A stretch of DNA of 64,000 nucleotides from DAIQNV01 sp038748775 (GTDB taxonomy: Bacteria > Planctomycetota > Phycisphaerae > Phycisphaerales > UBA1924): contig JBCDIT010000002.1 of the NCBI GenBank assembly GCA_038748775.1, positions 372,001-436,000 on the forward strand, in the 5' to 3' direction. The notes below the pieces were generated by a model. It searched no databases and had not been told where the DNA came from. It saw only the letters and a list, made by a program, of their open reading frames with translations. Position numbers and translations under genes: made by a program. Shown here piece by piece: positions 63,994 to 64,000 of this stretch (position 1 is the stretch's first letter; each line of letters opens with the position of its first letter).

Positions 63994-64000
63994 TTGATGT

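Overview
The window looks like chromosome from a GC-rich planctomycete, most likely of the class Phycisphaerae. The reasons are: secreted enzymes ending in dockerin-like D-x-N-x-D-G tails or a PEP-CTERM-like Ala-Pro/hydrophobic/RRRR tail, a prepilin-type protein of planctomycete style, lipoprotein and secreted sulfatases, many LamG domains, and an ECF sigma factor next to a giant membrane protein. This placement is inferred from gene content only. I see no rRNA, tRNA or CRISPR array.

Layout. 1-5.4 kb: partial DUF1579 gene, a RibBA-like enzyme with a degenerate second half, a G8/beta-helix secreted protein, and a TlpA-like thioredoxin protein. 5.4-8.3 kb: a lower-GC island with a 612-aa nitrilase-superfamily protein and a 60-aa companion. 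Its left edge is the 3' end of the thioredoxin gene and a diverged direct repeat of that 3' end lies at its right edge. 8.4-12.4 kb: zinc-ribbon membrane protein, nadA, PilZ protein, glycosyltransferase. 12.5-21.1 kb: a large secreted protein, then a tightly packed operon with a Rieske-glutamate-synthase fusion, two small membrane proteins (DUF2721, DUF1622), an unrecognised 293-aa protein and a Rieske-TPP-enzyme fusion. 21.1-24.7 kb: a palindrome-rich gap, a DASS transporter, a PilZ protein.

24.7-42.4 kb is a polysaccharide/uronate region: SDR, mannonate dehydratase, two glycosidase-like secreted proteins, a frame-disrupted PhnZ-like gene, a YdcZ-type transporter, a PEP-CTERM-like protein, a LamG/dockerin sulfatase, a double-LamG protein, a prepilin-like protein and a modular GH128-like glucanase. 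42.6-48.0 kb: an ECF sigma factor overlapping a 1609-aa alpha-2-macroglobulin that starts with an anti-sigma-like cytoplasmic domain and carries a prepilin-like hydrophobic segment in its middle. 48-50 kb: a degenerate dockerin tail and a lower-GC lipoprotein-like gene. 49.9-56.6 kb: aldose-epimerase-like protein, PhoD-like phosphatase, lipoprotein sulfatase, two truncated genes meeting head to head, PhoX-like protein. 56.8-64 kb: a uronate/oligosaccharide module with a DUF4212 + SSS symporter pair and SDR on the plus strand, then a Zn-dehydrogenase, SDR and GH88-like unsaturated glucuronyl hydrolase on the minus strand, divergent from an AraC regulator.

How it fits together: sulfatases and glycosidases would strip and cut sulfated or uronate-containing polysaccharides outside the cell, the SSS and DASS transporters would import small acids, and the SDRs, Zn-dehydrogenase and UxuA would feed uronates to central metabolism. 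The best candidates for undescribed biology are the nitrilase island, the double-Rieske operon and the sigma/anti-sigma-macroglobulin pair.
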